Of a stretch of DNA of 64,000 nt, positions 1 to 8,712 are shown piece by piece (within the stretch, counting starts at the first letter, position 1; the number at the start of each line of letters is the position of its first letter). This DNA is from Nocardioides sp. L-11A (lineage in GTDB: Bacteria > Actinomycetota > Actinomycetes > Propionibacteriales > Nocardioidaceae), in NCBI GenBank assembly GCA_029961745.1, contig CP124680.1, positions 4,030,001-4,094,000 on the forward strand, in the 5' to 3' direction. The notes beneath the pieces were generated by a model that ran no database searches, was not told the origin of the DNA, and saw nothing but the letters and a program-made list of their open reading frames with translations. Both the position numbers and the translations under genes were made by a program.

Positions 1-360
1 GGATTGACGCTGGACCTGAGTCGGGGCTCCCCCATCGCTCAGACCTGCTTCGTCGGTAGGAGACGACGGTGTGGCGGTGGCGCATGAGCTGATCCAGCAT
101 GCTGGCCGCGGCGGTGTGCCTCGGCCGCAGCTGGCCCCAGGGGTCGACGTTCGTAGGCCGCGGCCACGAAACCGCAACGCACTGCGCGCCGGCGTCGTCA
201 GCGTGGTGAGTCCGAGCTCGTCAACGACGATCAGCTCGTTGCGCAGCGAAGGCCTCGACGATCTTCCTCTTGAGGCTGTCTGCCCGCCTCGCTCGTCGGT
301 CTCGACCAGGTCAGCGGCGGCACCGCTCCCCGGTGACCGGCCCCGATCGCAGCACCAGCA
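1..360 (-). pseudogene. Decayed IS21-family helper ATPase (istB-like) remnant
   Basis: Read on the minus strand, scattered frames give pieces typical of the C-terminal half of IstB. These are a Walker B-like LIVVDELGL (near 235-210), then AAYERRP in a second frame (near 155-135), then TAAASMLDQLMRHRHTVV in a third frame (near 115-60). The IstB segment normally between AYERR and the AASMLDRL block is missing and at least one frameshift separates the parts, so the gene is dead. Its companion istA is not seen and may lie outside the window. The remnant marks the left edge of the accessory region. Boundaries are approximate. Confidence 0.5.
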
Positions 361-435
361 CCTGCAGCCGCCGTCGTCGGGGTGCGTGATAGTCGGTGCC
401 AGGTCGATTTGACGTCCGGCACGCCAGCGCCGTCG

Positions 436-591
436 TCAGTCGCCGGTCAGCCGTGCGTCGTTGTCGACGTGCTCACGCGGTACGTCGTAGGCATGCTCGT
501 CCAAGGTGTGCGCACGCGCTTCGAGGTAGAGTTCGTCGCGGTCCTCGCCCGCTGAGACTGCGCCGCAGGCGGGGCAGGTCACCTCATACAC
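436..591 (-). CDS. Small Cys-pair protein, DUF1059-like
   Basis: This 51-residue protein starts at a GTG that overlaps the stop of the upstream ferredoxin reductase gene by a few bases, so it is probably translationally coupled. The N-terminus carries a CPACG knuckle, then an acidic Glu/Asp stretch and two His residues (AHTLDEHAY). This layout resembles the small DUF1059 family, whose function is unknown. A second in-frame GTG three codons later is an alternative start. It is the last gene of the leftward oxygenase operon. A metal-binding or redox accessory role is only inferred. Confidence 0.5.
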   Translation of the reverse strand: MYEVTCPACGAVSAGEDRDELYLEARAHTLDEHAYDVPREHVDNDARLTGD

Positions 592-1792
592 CTGCCTTGC
601 TCCTGTCCGCTTGCTCGAGCAGCAGTTGACGTCGGTACTTCTGGATCTCCCTCGGCGCATTCCATCCGAGCACGGCGGCCAACCGATCGTCACGCTGGAA
701 GAGCGTGATGGTGGACTCCCTCGCACTGTCGATCTCGATCAGCGTCTCGGTCAGGTCGGCGGAGTAGGTTCCTGCAAGCTGGATGCGGGCATCGAAGTGA
801 TCAGTCCAGAAGAACGGCACCGGCCGGTACGCCTCTCGACGCACCCCCAAGATCCCCTTCGCCACGACATCGGCCTGCTCGATGGCGTTGGTCCGATGTT
901 CCAGTCGGATATGGGCTTGATGCCGGTCGTCCCACCAGCGCGCAATGTCGCCGACAGCCCACACGTGCGGCGCAGCTCGACACATCGCATCGCACCTGAC
1001 GCCGCTACTGATGTCCAGGCCGCTACCGGCCAGCCAGTCGGTCTGCGGAACCGAACCCGCCGCCACGAGCACGTCCTCTGCGGTGACCGTCGAATGGTCC
1101 GTCAGCTCCAGCGTCCAGACTCCCTGCTCGTCCCTGGACGAGCCGGCCACCGAGACTCCGAGACGGAAATCGGTTCCACGAGAGCGGTGCAGGTCGACCA
1201 GTCGCGCGGACGCCGTCCGGCCCAGCCGGTCGGACAAGGGGAGGGTACTCGGCTCGACGACCACGACGTCCACGCCCAACTCCAGCGCGGTCGCCGCGGT
1301 CTCCAAGCCCAGGAACCCTCCTCCGACCACTGCCAACCGCGTCCCCGGCCGCAACCGCGCGCGCAGCGCCGTGGCATCCGAAACTGTCCGAAGCACGTGC
1401 GGCCGGCCGGCTGACAGCGCGTCCAGCATCCGCGGGCGCACGCCGGTGGCGATGACAGCTGCGTCGAACGGATGGGTGCGCCCCGCGTCGTCGGTGATCG
1501 TCCGGCGACCGGAGTCCAGGCCGACGGCCCTGGTCCCCAGGAGCAATCGAGCATCGAGGCTCTCGAGCTGATCGGGGCTCATCAACCTGAGCTTGTCCTC
1601 GGCCCACTGTCCTGCGAGGAACTGCTTGGACAGCGGTGGACGGTCGTACGGGACCACCTCGTCGCCGATGATGGTCAGGCGGCCGGCGTAGCCCAGCCTG
1701 CGCAGCTTCGACGCCGTCGCCGTCCCGGCTGCCGAGGCACCGACGATGACGACGGCCTCCGGCTCAGCAGAGACCGTCCCCATCGAGCTCAT
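584..1792 (-). CDS. NAD(P)H:ferredoxin reductase, FAD-dependent
   Basis: At 402 residues this has the length and layout of class I P450/dioxygenase ferredoxin reductases. An FAD Rossmann motif VVIVGASAAG lies at residues 14-23, the PYDRPPLSK segment typical of this family follows at about 48-56, a second NAD-binding motif VVGGGFLG at 155-162, and the second FAD motif VWAVGDIA near residue 285. It would pass electrons from NAD(P)H to the ferredoxin encoded just upstream; its ATG shares one base with the ferredoxin stop (TAATG). The expected acceptor is the P450 of the same operon. The family call is firm; the partner assignment rests on gene order. Confidence 0.9.
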   Translation of the reverse strand: MSSMGTVSAEPEAVVIVGASAAGTATASKLRRLGYAGRLTIIGDEVVPYDRPPLSKQFLAGQWAEDKLRLMSPDQLESLDARLLLGTRAVGLDSGRRTITDDAGRTHPFDAAVIATGVRPRMLDALSAGRPHVLRTVSDATALRARLRPGTRLAVVGGGFLGLETAATALELGVDVVVVEPSTLPLSDRLGRTASARLVDLHRSRGTDFRLGVSVAGSSRDEQGVWTLELTDHSTVTAEDVLVAAGSVPQTDWLAGSGLDISSGVRCDAMCRAAPHVWAVGDIARWWDDRHQAHIRLEHRTNAIEQADVVAKGILGVRREAYRPVPFFWTDHFDARIQLAGTYSADLTETLIEIDSARESTITLFQRDDRLAAVLGWNAPREIQKYRRQLLLEQADRSKAGV

Positions 1793-1983
1793 TACGCACT
1801 GACCTTGATGACCGCCGATGGGCAGCCTTCAGCGGCATCCTCGACCGCCGCCGCCCGCTCGTCGGGCGGGGTGCTGTCGAGGAGCACCACGATGCCTTCT
1901 TCGTCCTGGTCGAAGACCTCGGGGCACTCAAGGACGCACACACCGCATGCGGTGCACTTCTCCAGCTCAACGGAGACCAACAT
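1792..1983 (-). CDS. Ferredoxin, single cluster, P450-type
   Basis: A 63-residue ferredoxin with cysteines at 10, 13, 16 and 20 (CTACGVCVLEC) and a distal CP near residue 54. Many actinobacterial P450 ferredoxins replace the second cysteine and carry [3Fe-4S]. Here the second position is Cys, so a [4Fe-4S] cluster is possible. The sequence around EVFDQDEEGIVVLLD is typical of P450-linked ferredoxins. It lies 72 bases downstream of the P450 gene and abuts the reductase gene, giving a complete three-component electron chain. Confidence 0.9.
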   Translation of the reverse strand: MLVSVELEKCTACGVCVLECPEVFDQDEEGIVVLLDSTPPDERAAAVEDAAEGCPSAVIKVSA

Positions 1984-2055
1984 GACTCAAACCCACTTAC
2001 ACTTGGAAGATTGACAGAATGACTGTTCGAGTTCGCTCACTGCATCCGCGAAGAG

Positions 2056-3270
2056 TCAGCGGCCGGCGAAGACATCCATCTTCACGGGGCCACGAATCAT
2101 CGCGTTCAGTCCGTAGTCGACCTCGCTCAGCTCCCAGTCGGGAACCTCGTCCAGGAAGCGATTGAGGACCGTCTCGATCTCGAATCGGGCAAGATTGTTG
2201 CCCAGGCAGACGTGCGAGCCGATGCCGAATCCGAGGTGGGCCTGGACCGGTCGGTGAATGTCGAATACGTCGGGGTTCTCCCAGCGCTCGGGATCGCGAT
2301 TTCCGAGCCCCTGCAGGGCCATGACCGACGCGCCCGCCGGCACGACATGGCCCGCCAGCTCGACGTCCTCGTCCCGGACGAAGCGCATGTTCCACATCTT
2401 GACGCTGTTGTAGCGATGCACTTCTTCGATGGCCTGGGCGATCAGCGTGCGATCCTCGCGCAGTTGGGCCCGCTGCTCAGGGTGCTGGGCGAGGACCGCG
2501 AGACAGCTGCCCATGAGCTTCGAGGTGGTCTCGTTGCCGGCGAAGATCAGCTGGGTGTTCCAGGAGATCAGCTCGGCCTCGGTCATCGGCACGTCGGACT
2601 CGACCATCTTGCTCACCAGGTCGGTCTGGCCGGGCTCCCTGCGCCGCTCCTCGATGATCGTCGCGACGAAGGCATTCATGAGCTCGGTGCTCTCGATCCC
2701 CACTTCGACGAGCCGCCTTCCTCGAGGCGTGGGGTCGTCGCGCCCCTCCATGATGCCGGTCATGTTGTCGGTCCATCGAATGAACTCAGCGAAGTTCTCC
2801 GTCGGAATCCCCATCAGGGTGGCAATCACGAGTGTGGGGATCGGACGCGTCACAGCCGGGACGATGTCGACGACCTCGCCGTCGCGCATCCGGTCGATGG
2901 CGTCGCGGGTCGTCTCCGCGACGATTCCGGCGATCATGCCCGAGATCTCGTCGATGTTCTTGCGTCGGAAATCGCGGGCCCAGATGCCTCGCACGTCCGC
3001 GTGACGCTTGCCCTCCAGGGCGGTGAAGGGCGGGCCGCCGAACAGCGTGCCGATCTGCTTGTGGTCCGACGTGAACAGCCGCCCCTGCCCCATCGCCCGA
3101 GCGCAGTCGCGGTAGCTGGTGATGAGGTAGTGGCCCAGCTTCGCGTGCCGCACGATGGGACCAGCCGCCCGGACAGCCTCGAGAGCCGGGTACGGGTCGT
3201 TCACAAAGTCCGGATCATAGAAGTCGAGATCGACAGTTGGGACGGGGCTCTCGATCAATGTGTTCGACAC
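2056..3270 (-). CDS. Cytochrome P450 monooxygenase
   Basis: A 404-residue bacterial class I P450. The I-helix motif AGNETT is at about 244-249, the ExxR pair (EVHR) at 283-286, and the heme loop FGIGSHVCLG has its axial Cys near 355. I chose the GTG at 3270 because an AAAGG ribosome site lies nine bases upstream; an ATG at 3303 would add eleven residues without a visible site. It should hydroxylate or demethylate an organic substrate using O2 and electrons from the adjacent ferredoxin and reductase. The substrate is unknown. It lies 118 bases downstream of the MFS gene in the same orientation. Confidence 0.9.
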   Translation of the reverse strand: MSNTLIESPVPTVDLDFYDPDFVNDPYPALEAVRAAGPIVRHAKLGHYLITSYRDCARAMGQGRLFTSDHKQIGTLFGGPPFTALEGKRHADVRGIWARDFRRKNIDEISGMIAGIVAETTRDAIDRMRDGEVVDIVPAVTRPIPTLVIATLMGIPTENFAEFIRWTDNMTGIMEGRDDPTPRGRRLVEVGIESTELMNAFVATIIEERRREPGQTDLVSKMVESDVPMTEAELISWNTQLIFAGNETTSKLMGSCLAVLAQHPEQRAQLREDRTLIAQAIEEVHRYNSVKMWNMRFVRDEDVELAGHVVPAGASVMALQGLGNRDPERWENPDVFDIHRPVQAHLGFGIGSHVCLGNNLARFEIETVLNRFLDEVPDWELSEVDYGLNAMIRGPVKMDVFAGR

Positions 3271-3388
3271 TTTGTTCAACCTTTCATCGTTCTCGCATGT
3301 CATCCCTGCTGAGCCGATAAGGAGAGGGACCGTGCCGTTGGCACACCTTCGGCATACGCGTCGAGGCTAGGCACGATGCGCCTGAACT

Positions 3389-4696
3389 TCATTGCCTGTG
3401 GCCCCAATTCGACATGTCTTCGTTGTGTGCGTGCACACCTCTCGGATACACCGTCAGGGCGTCCTGTGCGTCGCTCACCCGGGGGACCCATGCCGAGACG
3501 CTGAGCGCCAGCGCCCCGAAAAGGGCGAGAGTTCCGCAGACGGCCGCGACCAGTCCGGTCTGGTTGCCCACCACGCCCACAGCTGTGACCACGGCCGCGG
3601 CGATCGAGTAGCAGGCTGCCGCGTACAACGAGGCGAGTGCCCCCTGTCGGGCGGCTCTCGAGCCCTTGGTCAAGACGACGAGAGCGGTCCGGTAGCCGGT
3701 GCCCACCCCTGCCCCGAGAGCAACGAACCCGATAATCGAGAGAACGTCCGACCGGAACCAGGCGCCGACGAGAATGACCACGATTCCGCCGGCCGTGGCC
3801 AGCATCCCGCTCGAACGCGGCGCGAGTCGCAGTACCGCGGGGGCTCCGAGCTGGACGGCGGCGGTGGCGCAGGGCAGGACCACCGGGCCGATCGCCCGAG
3901 CAACCTGCATGTCGAGCTCGTCGAACAACGTGGCGCTGAAGACACCAGCGAGGCTGACACAGGTCCAGACGATGATGCCCGGGACGAACAAGCGCAGGGT
4001 GGCACAACCGGCTCGCGCGGACGGTGCGGAAGCAGGGGTCGCCGCCAAGGCGGAGCGGTTGTCCTCGCGTCGAAGACCGAGGACGACGGTCAGTCCCACG
4101 ATCAGCAGTACGGCGACGCCGCTGTGGCCGAAGAACACCGCGCGAGGTGCTGCACCGACCGACAGGAGACTGACGAGCAACTGGGAGCCGGCGGCCCCGG
4201 CAATGGCACCGGCGGTGTTGCCCGTTGCTGTGATGGCTCGACCCTTGGCTCCGACCGCGGCAACCATGAGGGCGGATGCTGCCCCGGTGCCGAGGCCTCC
4301 CGCAGCGCCGCCGATGACCCGGCCGACGAGGATCGACCACTCCTGGGCATCGGCCAGGAGAAGGTCTGACCCGACGATCAGGAACAAGCTGGTCAGCAAC
4401 ACCGCACCGGCACGACGGACAGCTTGCGGGCGGGCCATGGCGAACAGCGTGACGACGAGCGCCGCGACGTACAGCGTGAAGGTCATCGAGATGACGAGGG
4501 GGGTGAGACCGAGTGCCTCGCGATAGGTCGGCAACAGCGGGTTCACGGCATTGGAGGCGGCCACAAGCATGGCGAAGGAAGTCGCGACGAGTACCGCTTG
4601 GGCCCGCGCCGCCCACGCCTCGCCGGGCCCCCAACGGCGTTGGCACCGCATCAAGGTCCTCACGGAGGCGTGCCGGGTCTCCGGGCTTTCCGTCAC
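3389..4696 (-). CDS. MFS transporter
   Basis: A 435-residue membrane protein with about twelve hydrophobic segments and a pattern typical of the major facilitator superfamily (N-half segments such as AALVVTLFAMARPQAVRRAG; paired halves with a charged central loop rich in Arg). The GTG at 4696 overlaps the SDR stop as GTGA, so the two genes are coupled. Another leftward frame over the same bases is Arg-rich and unconvincing. Context suggests it imports the substrate of the P450/monooxygenase operon or exports a product. Direction and substrate cannot be read from the sequence. Confidence 0.85.
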   Translation of the reverse strand: MTESPETRHASVRTLMRCQRRWGPGEAWAARAQAVLVATSFAMLVAASNAVNPLLPTYREALGLTPLVISMTFTLYVAALVVTLFAMARPQAVRRAGAVLLTSLFLIVGSDLLLADAQEWSILVGRVIGGAAGGLGTGAASALMVAAVGAKGRAITATGNTAGAIAGAAGSQLLVSLLSVGAAPRAVFFGHSGVAVLLIVGLTVVLGLRREDNRSALAATPASAPSARAGCATLRLFVPGIIVWTCVSLAGVFSATLFDELDMQVARAIGPVVLPCATAAVQLGAPAVLRLAPRSSGMLATAGGIVVILVGAWFRSDVLSIIGFVALGAGVGTGYRTALVVLTKGSRAARQGALASLYAAACYSIAAAVVTAVGVVGNQTGLVAAVCGTLALFGALALSVSAWVPRVSDAQDALTVYPRGVHAHNEDMSNWGHRQ

Positions 4697-5529
4697 GTCA
4701 CGCTGGCTGCATCCAGGTCCCGGTGGGCCTCGTCGCCGGACTGGATCGCGCCGGGTGCGTCCTTCGAGGTGACATTGAAGGTCGTCGACGTGAGCCCGCC
4801 GTCGACCGGCAGGTCGATGCCAGTGACGAATGCGCTGCGGTCCGATCCCAGCCAAGCCACCGCGTGGCCGATGTCGTGCGGCTGGCCGATGTGACCGAGT
4901 GGAAGGTTCGCCAGATATGCGTTCCAGTCAAGGTCCTTGAAGTCGGGGTTCGCCTTGCTCATCGGTGTCTCGATCGGTCCCGGACACACCGAGTTCACGC
5001 GGATACCGAGCGTCCCCAACTCGACGGCCGCGGCCTTGGTCAGGCCCCGGACGCCGAACTTCGAGGCGCAGTACCCGGCGAAGGAGTGGCCGCCGGCAAG
5101 CCCTCGGACCGATGAGATGTTGATGATCGATCCCGGCCGGGGCTCCGGCTCGGCTTGATTCATCCGCACGAACATCTGGATGCCGAGCAACGGACCGATG
5201 ACGTTCACCTCGTTCATCCGTCGCAGTGCATCAGCCGAGATGGAGTCGACGGCGCCCAGAACCAGCAGGCCCGCGTTGTTGACGAGCACATCGGGGCTGC
5301 CGATGTGAGAGCCCAACCATTCCTCGAGTTCCCGCCACGATGCCGCATCAGTGACGTCCAGGCGGCGCGGCGTGACGTCGGGCCCGATGGACCCGGCGGT
5401 CGCCACCGCATCGTCCAGAGAGAGGTCGGTGAGAATGACACGGGCACCCATCGAATGACAGGTCCTCGCGACGCCCTCTCCGAGGCCACGCGCAGCGCCG
5501 GTCACGACAACGACTTTGTTCTTCAGCAC
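4693..5529 (-). CDS. Short-chain dehydrogenase/reductase (SDR)
   Basis: A 278-residue classical SDR. The cofactor motif TGAARGLG is at residues 10-17, the structural NNAG near 90, the catalytic Tyr/Lys as YCASK, and the PGPIETPM segment follows. The tail after PVDGG is about 25 residues longer than usual. The GTG start at 5529 directly precedes the first beta strand and has AAAGGAAG upstream; longer starts add unlike sequence. The enzyme would interconvert an alcohol and a ketone with NAD(P), plausibly oxidising the product of the neighbouring oxygenases. Confidence 0.88.
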   Translation of the reverse strand: MLKNKVVVVTGAARGLGEGVARTCHSMGARVILTDLSLDDAVATAGSIGPDVTPRRLDVTDAASWRELEEWLGSHIGSPDVLVNNAGLLVLGAVDSISADALRRMNEVNVIGPLLGIQMFVRMNQAEPEPRPGSIINISSVRGLAGGHSFAGYCASKFGVRGLTKAAAVELGTLGIRVNSVCPGPIETPMSKANPDFKDLDWNAYLANLPLGHIGQPHDIGHAVAWLGSDRSAFVTGIDLPVDGGLTSTTFNVTSKDAPGAIQSGDEAHRDLDAASVT

Positions 5530-5602
5530 GGTTTGCTCAACTTCCTTTGATGAGGTGCTCCGGGCACCGACGGTGCCCAGAGAGTTGTCGGGGTGGGAGC
5601 GC

Positions 5603-6808
5603 TCAGCGCCCCGGTCCATACAGGCCGAACTCCGATGCGGGGTCGCGCGTGGGCCACGTGCGTGCTGCCTGAGCCGACTCGCCAAGAGCCTTGGAACGCT
5701 TGATCAGCTGCTGCCCGAGCTCGAGTTGATCCGGTTCCCACCGGCTCAGGGCGGCAGGCACGTTGTCATCGCTCTCGCGCAGCGCCACGGCCAGCATCCG
5801 ACCGTTCTCCGCCGCCTTGGCGGTGCCGGCCGCGGCGTGGGGGCGAGCGACGCTCGCTGCGTCGCCGATCAGCGCGATCCGGCCGAAAGCCATGTGATCC
5901 GTGAACTGGTCGAAGACGGTCTGCAGGAACGGCTTCGGCGTGGAGGCGACCAGGTTGGCGAGATCCGGTCCGAGTTCCACGGCCGAAGCGCGCATCTCAG
6001 CGAGTGCGCTTGGCTGCGGATCGCGAAGGGACACGTCACGGCGTACGCCGCCAGCGTCGGTCATCAGCTCATCGAGCTCGCTGCCGACCTCCACGTTGCG
6101 GTACCAGACGAAGTTGAGCATCACCTGACGCGCGTCGCCACTCTTGGGAATCGGATACGCCACGATGTGCCCGTCGCTGCTGCTGCCGAACGAGATCGCT
6201 TGGCTGAGCCTCGAGGCCACCCTCGGGTCGAGCAGGGACGGATCCACGATCCCTCGCCATCCGACGTATCCCGAGTACTCCCGAGTGGTCTCCGCCTTCA
6301 GGAGGCGCCGTGCGGCCGACGCGATGCCGTCGGCGGCCACGACGAGGTCCGCTCGAGTCGTGTGGCCTGACGCGAAGCTGACACTGACCGAGTCGGGTCC
6401 GGGGTCGAATCCGACGAGCTCGTGACCAAGGTGGTATCGGTCGTGACCGACCGAGGCGAGGAGTGAGCGGTAGAGCGCCGTCCAACTCGTCGTCAGATAG
6501 CCGCGGGACGGTTCGGCGACCGACGCACCGTCGGGACCGTAAGTGCGGATCGCGGTCGCGCGACAACAGATCGACGACGCGGGGACACCCTCGACATCGG
6601 TCAGGAACCGCAGGGTCGCCGGGTGAGCGATGATCCCCGCCCCCGCGCCGTCGAGCAGCTCGGCGGACCGTTCGTACACATGCACGTCCCAGCCGTCGCT
6701 GCGCAGCAGGGCTGCGGCATGGAGACCGGCCAGTGAGCCACCCACGACCACGGCGCGTCGGCCAGCGCCTGGGTCTCGATGAGATTTCTCGATCACATAC
6801 CGGAGCAT
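5603..6808 (-). CDS. FAD-dependent monooxygenase, 2,6-dihydroxypyridine hydroxylase-like
   Basis: About 401 residues. It shows the flavin fold motif VVVGGSLAGLHAA near the N-terminus, the DG motif (VVAADGIAS) mid-protein, and a GD motif followed by RPHAAAGTAKAAEN near 325-345. The last motif and ELDELMTD are strongly reminiscent of 2,6-dihydroxypyridine 3-hydroxylases of the nicotine pathway, which hydroxylate aromatic rings with NADH and O2. No other nicotine genes are here, so the true substrate is open. I preferred the ATG at 6808 because the palindrome at 6833-6846 would otherwise lie inside the gene; ATG 6847 is possible. It is the first gene of the leftward operon. Confidence 0.82.
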   Translation of the reverse strand: MLRYVIEKSHRDPGAGRRAVVVGGSLAGLHAAALLRSDGWDVHVYERSAELLDGAGAGIIAHPATLRFLTDVEGVPASSICCRATAIRTYGPDGASVAEPSRGYLTTSWTALYRSLLASVGHDRYHLGHELVGFDPGPDSVSVSFASGHTTRADLVVAADGIASAARRLLKAETTREYSGYVGWRGIVDPSLLDPRVASRLSQAISFGSSSDGHIVAYPIPKSGDARQVMLNFVWYRNVEVGSELDELMTDAGGVRRDVSLRDPQPSALAEMRASAVELGPDLANLVASTPKPFLQTVFDQFTDHMAFGRIALIGDAASVARPHAAAGTAKAAENGRMLAVALRESDDNVPAALSRWEPDQLELGQQLIKRSKALGESAQAARTWPTRDPASEFGLYGPGR

Positions 6809-6832
6809 CCAGCGGTCGAGCCGCCATTCCGA

Positions 6833-6876
6833 TGTGTGCCCACACAAAGTCGATGCTTCTTAGTGGGTGCCCCCAC
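6833..6876. promoter_or_regulatory. Operator candidates between divergent monooxygenase and PucR genes
   Basis: A perfect dyad TGTGTG-N2-CACACA occupies 6833-6846. A related weaker dyad GTGGG-N4-CCCAC lies at 6863-6876. The first matches the site at 16095-16108 in 15 of 17 bases when flanks are included. The position between two divergent transcription units fits regulator binding. The adjacent PucR-type protein is the obvious candidate, but this is inferred. Confidence 0.5.
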
Positions 6877-6954
6877 ATGGTGGTCGGCAACGCAATGGAT
6901 GAAGATGCTGAGCAACCACATCAGCGGTTTCGCGTCTGTCCAGAGAGGAAGGCC

Positions 6955-8712
6955 ATGGATCCGACCGGTTTGCCGACGGGTTCGCCGTACCTGGCAGGGG
7001 GTTCGTCCTACCGGCAGTGGATCGAGGCACTGGCGAACATCACCCGAGCCGTCAACGACGACCGCAGCGAGCGGGACGTGGGCGATCTCATCGCGAGGAC
7101 GTGCACACAACTGGTCGGCGTGGACCGCGCCGTGGTCCTTGTCGCGGACCACGACCGCAACACCCTTCGAGCGGTCGGCGGCGCGGGGCTGTCACCTGAC
7201 TTCCTCGAGCAGGTCAACGGTGGCCCGGGGATCCAGATCTTTCCCGAAGACTCTGGTTTCGACGTAGCGCCGTCGAGCAGGGTCTTCCGCGAGCGTCGCG
7301 CCATCTCGCTGCCAGACGTGCGGACGTCGAACAGTTTCGCGCCATGGCGAGAGTGGGCCGAGTCGGAGGGCTTCAACGCGATGTTCGCCGTGCCACTCGT
7401 GACAGGCAACGAAGCGCTGGGCACCATCGCCTTCTACAACGACGCAGTCGGTCATCTCACCAGTCCTCAACGCGAGCTGAGCGAGCTCATCGCCGACCAC
7501 GCCGCCCTGGCACTGCAGTCGTTCCAGCTGCGTCGCGGCCAGGCACAGAGCATCGAGGAGCTCAGCCGCACCTTGGCCATGCTCAGCAGACGACAGGAGC
7601 TCCACACCACACTCATCGAGCTCGCGCTGCAGGGCGGGACGGTCAGCGACATCGTTGCGGCCGTGCAAGCTGAGCTCGGGTTTCCTATCAGCCTCTCCGA
7701 GGAGACCGAGCCGAGCGCGAACACCGTGAGGCTTCCCCTCGACGGCACGCAGGTCTCCTCCCTCTATGTGGAGCACCCCTTGGACGAAGAGTCCCGGGTG
7801 GCGCTCGAGTCCGCCGGACTGGTGGTCGCCCTGGAGATCCAACGTGCCCAGTCCCTCGAGGAAGCGAACGACCGGCACATGTCGGACCTCCTGAACGAGA
7901 TCCTCACGACCGATCGCGTCACAGACCTTGAGGGGCTCGCCGATCGGGCGCTTCGATTCGGGTACCGGCTCGACGTCCCCAGCCGCCTGGTCGTGCTGCG
8001 AGCCGACGACCCCACACCGACCTCATCTCGACGGATCGCGCAGATCGCGCGATCCATAGCCCCCGAGGCACGACCCCAGATGATCGCTTCCTACGGGACC
8101 GACACCACGGTCGTTCTCGTCCCGGAGTCACCTGACCACGCTGGTCTACCGGAGACCCTGTACTCGGTGCTCAGACGGAAGTTCGGCAGCTCATCGGTGT
8201 CCGCGGTGGTGGGACCGGTATGCAAAGGCCCTGCACAGCTGGCGTCGAGCTTCCGCACCCTCAAGTCAGCCTTGAGGATCCGGCAAGCGCGGGAACTCTA
8301 CGGAACCATGGCCTATCTCGGCGATCTGGGGACCCTGCAGGTGCTGCTGCCAGGAGTCTCGGACGAAGCCATCGAGTTCAGCCGGCGCTTGCTGCTGCCA
8401 CTGCAGGAGCAGGGCCATCGCGCATCCGACGCACTGATCCCGACCTTGCGCTGCTACCTGGCGAACGGCCGAAGCACCTCTCGAGCAGCGAAGGTGCTCG
8501 AGGTCCACCCCAACACCGTGAACAACAGGTTGGAGCGCATCGCGCAGCTGACCAACGGGGCCTTGGACGACACCGACCACCTCCTGGATCTCCGGTTGGC
8601 CTTGCTCATCCAAGAGGTCCTGACCTGCGCGTCCACCAACCCCACGCCCCACATCGAGAAGGACCAGCATGAGACAAGCATCGACAGACCGTCCCGGAAG
8701 CGGCCTGCCTGA
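6955..8712 (+). CDS. PucR/CdaR-type transcriptional regulator with GAF domain
   Basis: A 585-residue regulator. Residues about 25-180 form a GAF-like sensor domain (VGVDRAVVLVADHDRNTLRAVGG). A middle GGDEF-like/PucR linker follows, and the C-terminal 60-70 residues hold the PucR helix-turn-helix (RCYLANGRSTSRAAKVLEVH, then NTVNNRLERI). The ATG at 6955 has a good GAGGAAGG site; upstream ATGs lie in the operator region. Such proteins usually activate catabolic genes on sensing a substrate-derived ligand. It is divergent from the monooxygenase operon and its 3' end overlaps the aldolase start by 44 bases. Confidence 0.85.
   Translation: MDPTGLPTGSPYLAGGSSYRQWIEALANITRAVNDDRSERDVGDLIARTCTQLVGVDRAVVLVADHDRNTLRAVGGAGLSPDFLEQVNGGPGIQIFPEDSGFDVAPSSRVFRERRAISLPDVRTSNSFAPWREWAESEGFNAMFAVPLVTGNEALGTIAFYNDAVGHLTSPQRELSELIADHAALALQSFQLRRGQAQSIEELSRTLAMLSRRQELHTTLIELALQGGTVSDIVAAVQAELGFPISLSEETEPSANTVRLPLDGTQVSSLYVEHPLDEESRVALESAGLVVALEIQRAQSLEEANDRHMSDLLNEILTTDRVTDLEGLADRALRFGYRLDVPSRLVVLRADDPTPTSSRRIAQIARSIAPEARPQMIASYGTDTTVVLVPESPDHAGLPETLYSVLRRKFGSSSVSAVVGPVCKGPAQLASSFRTLKSALRIRQARELYGTMAYLGDLGTLQVLLPGVSDEAIEFSRRLLLPLQEQGHRASDALIPTLRCYLANGRSTSRAAKVLEVHPNTVNNRLERIAQLTNGALDDTDHLLDLRLALLIQEVLTCASTNPTPHIEKDQHETSIDRPSRKRPA

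Noticed and set aside
3300..4646. Leftward frame overlapping the MFS gene
   Set aside because: Arg-rich and non-membrane; the other frame is a clear transporter.
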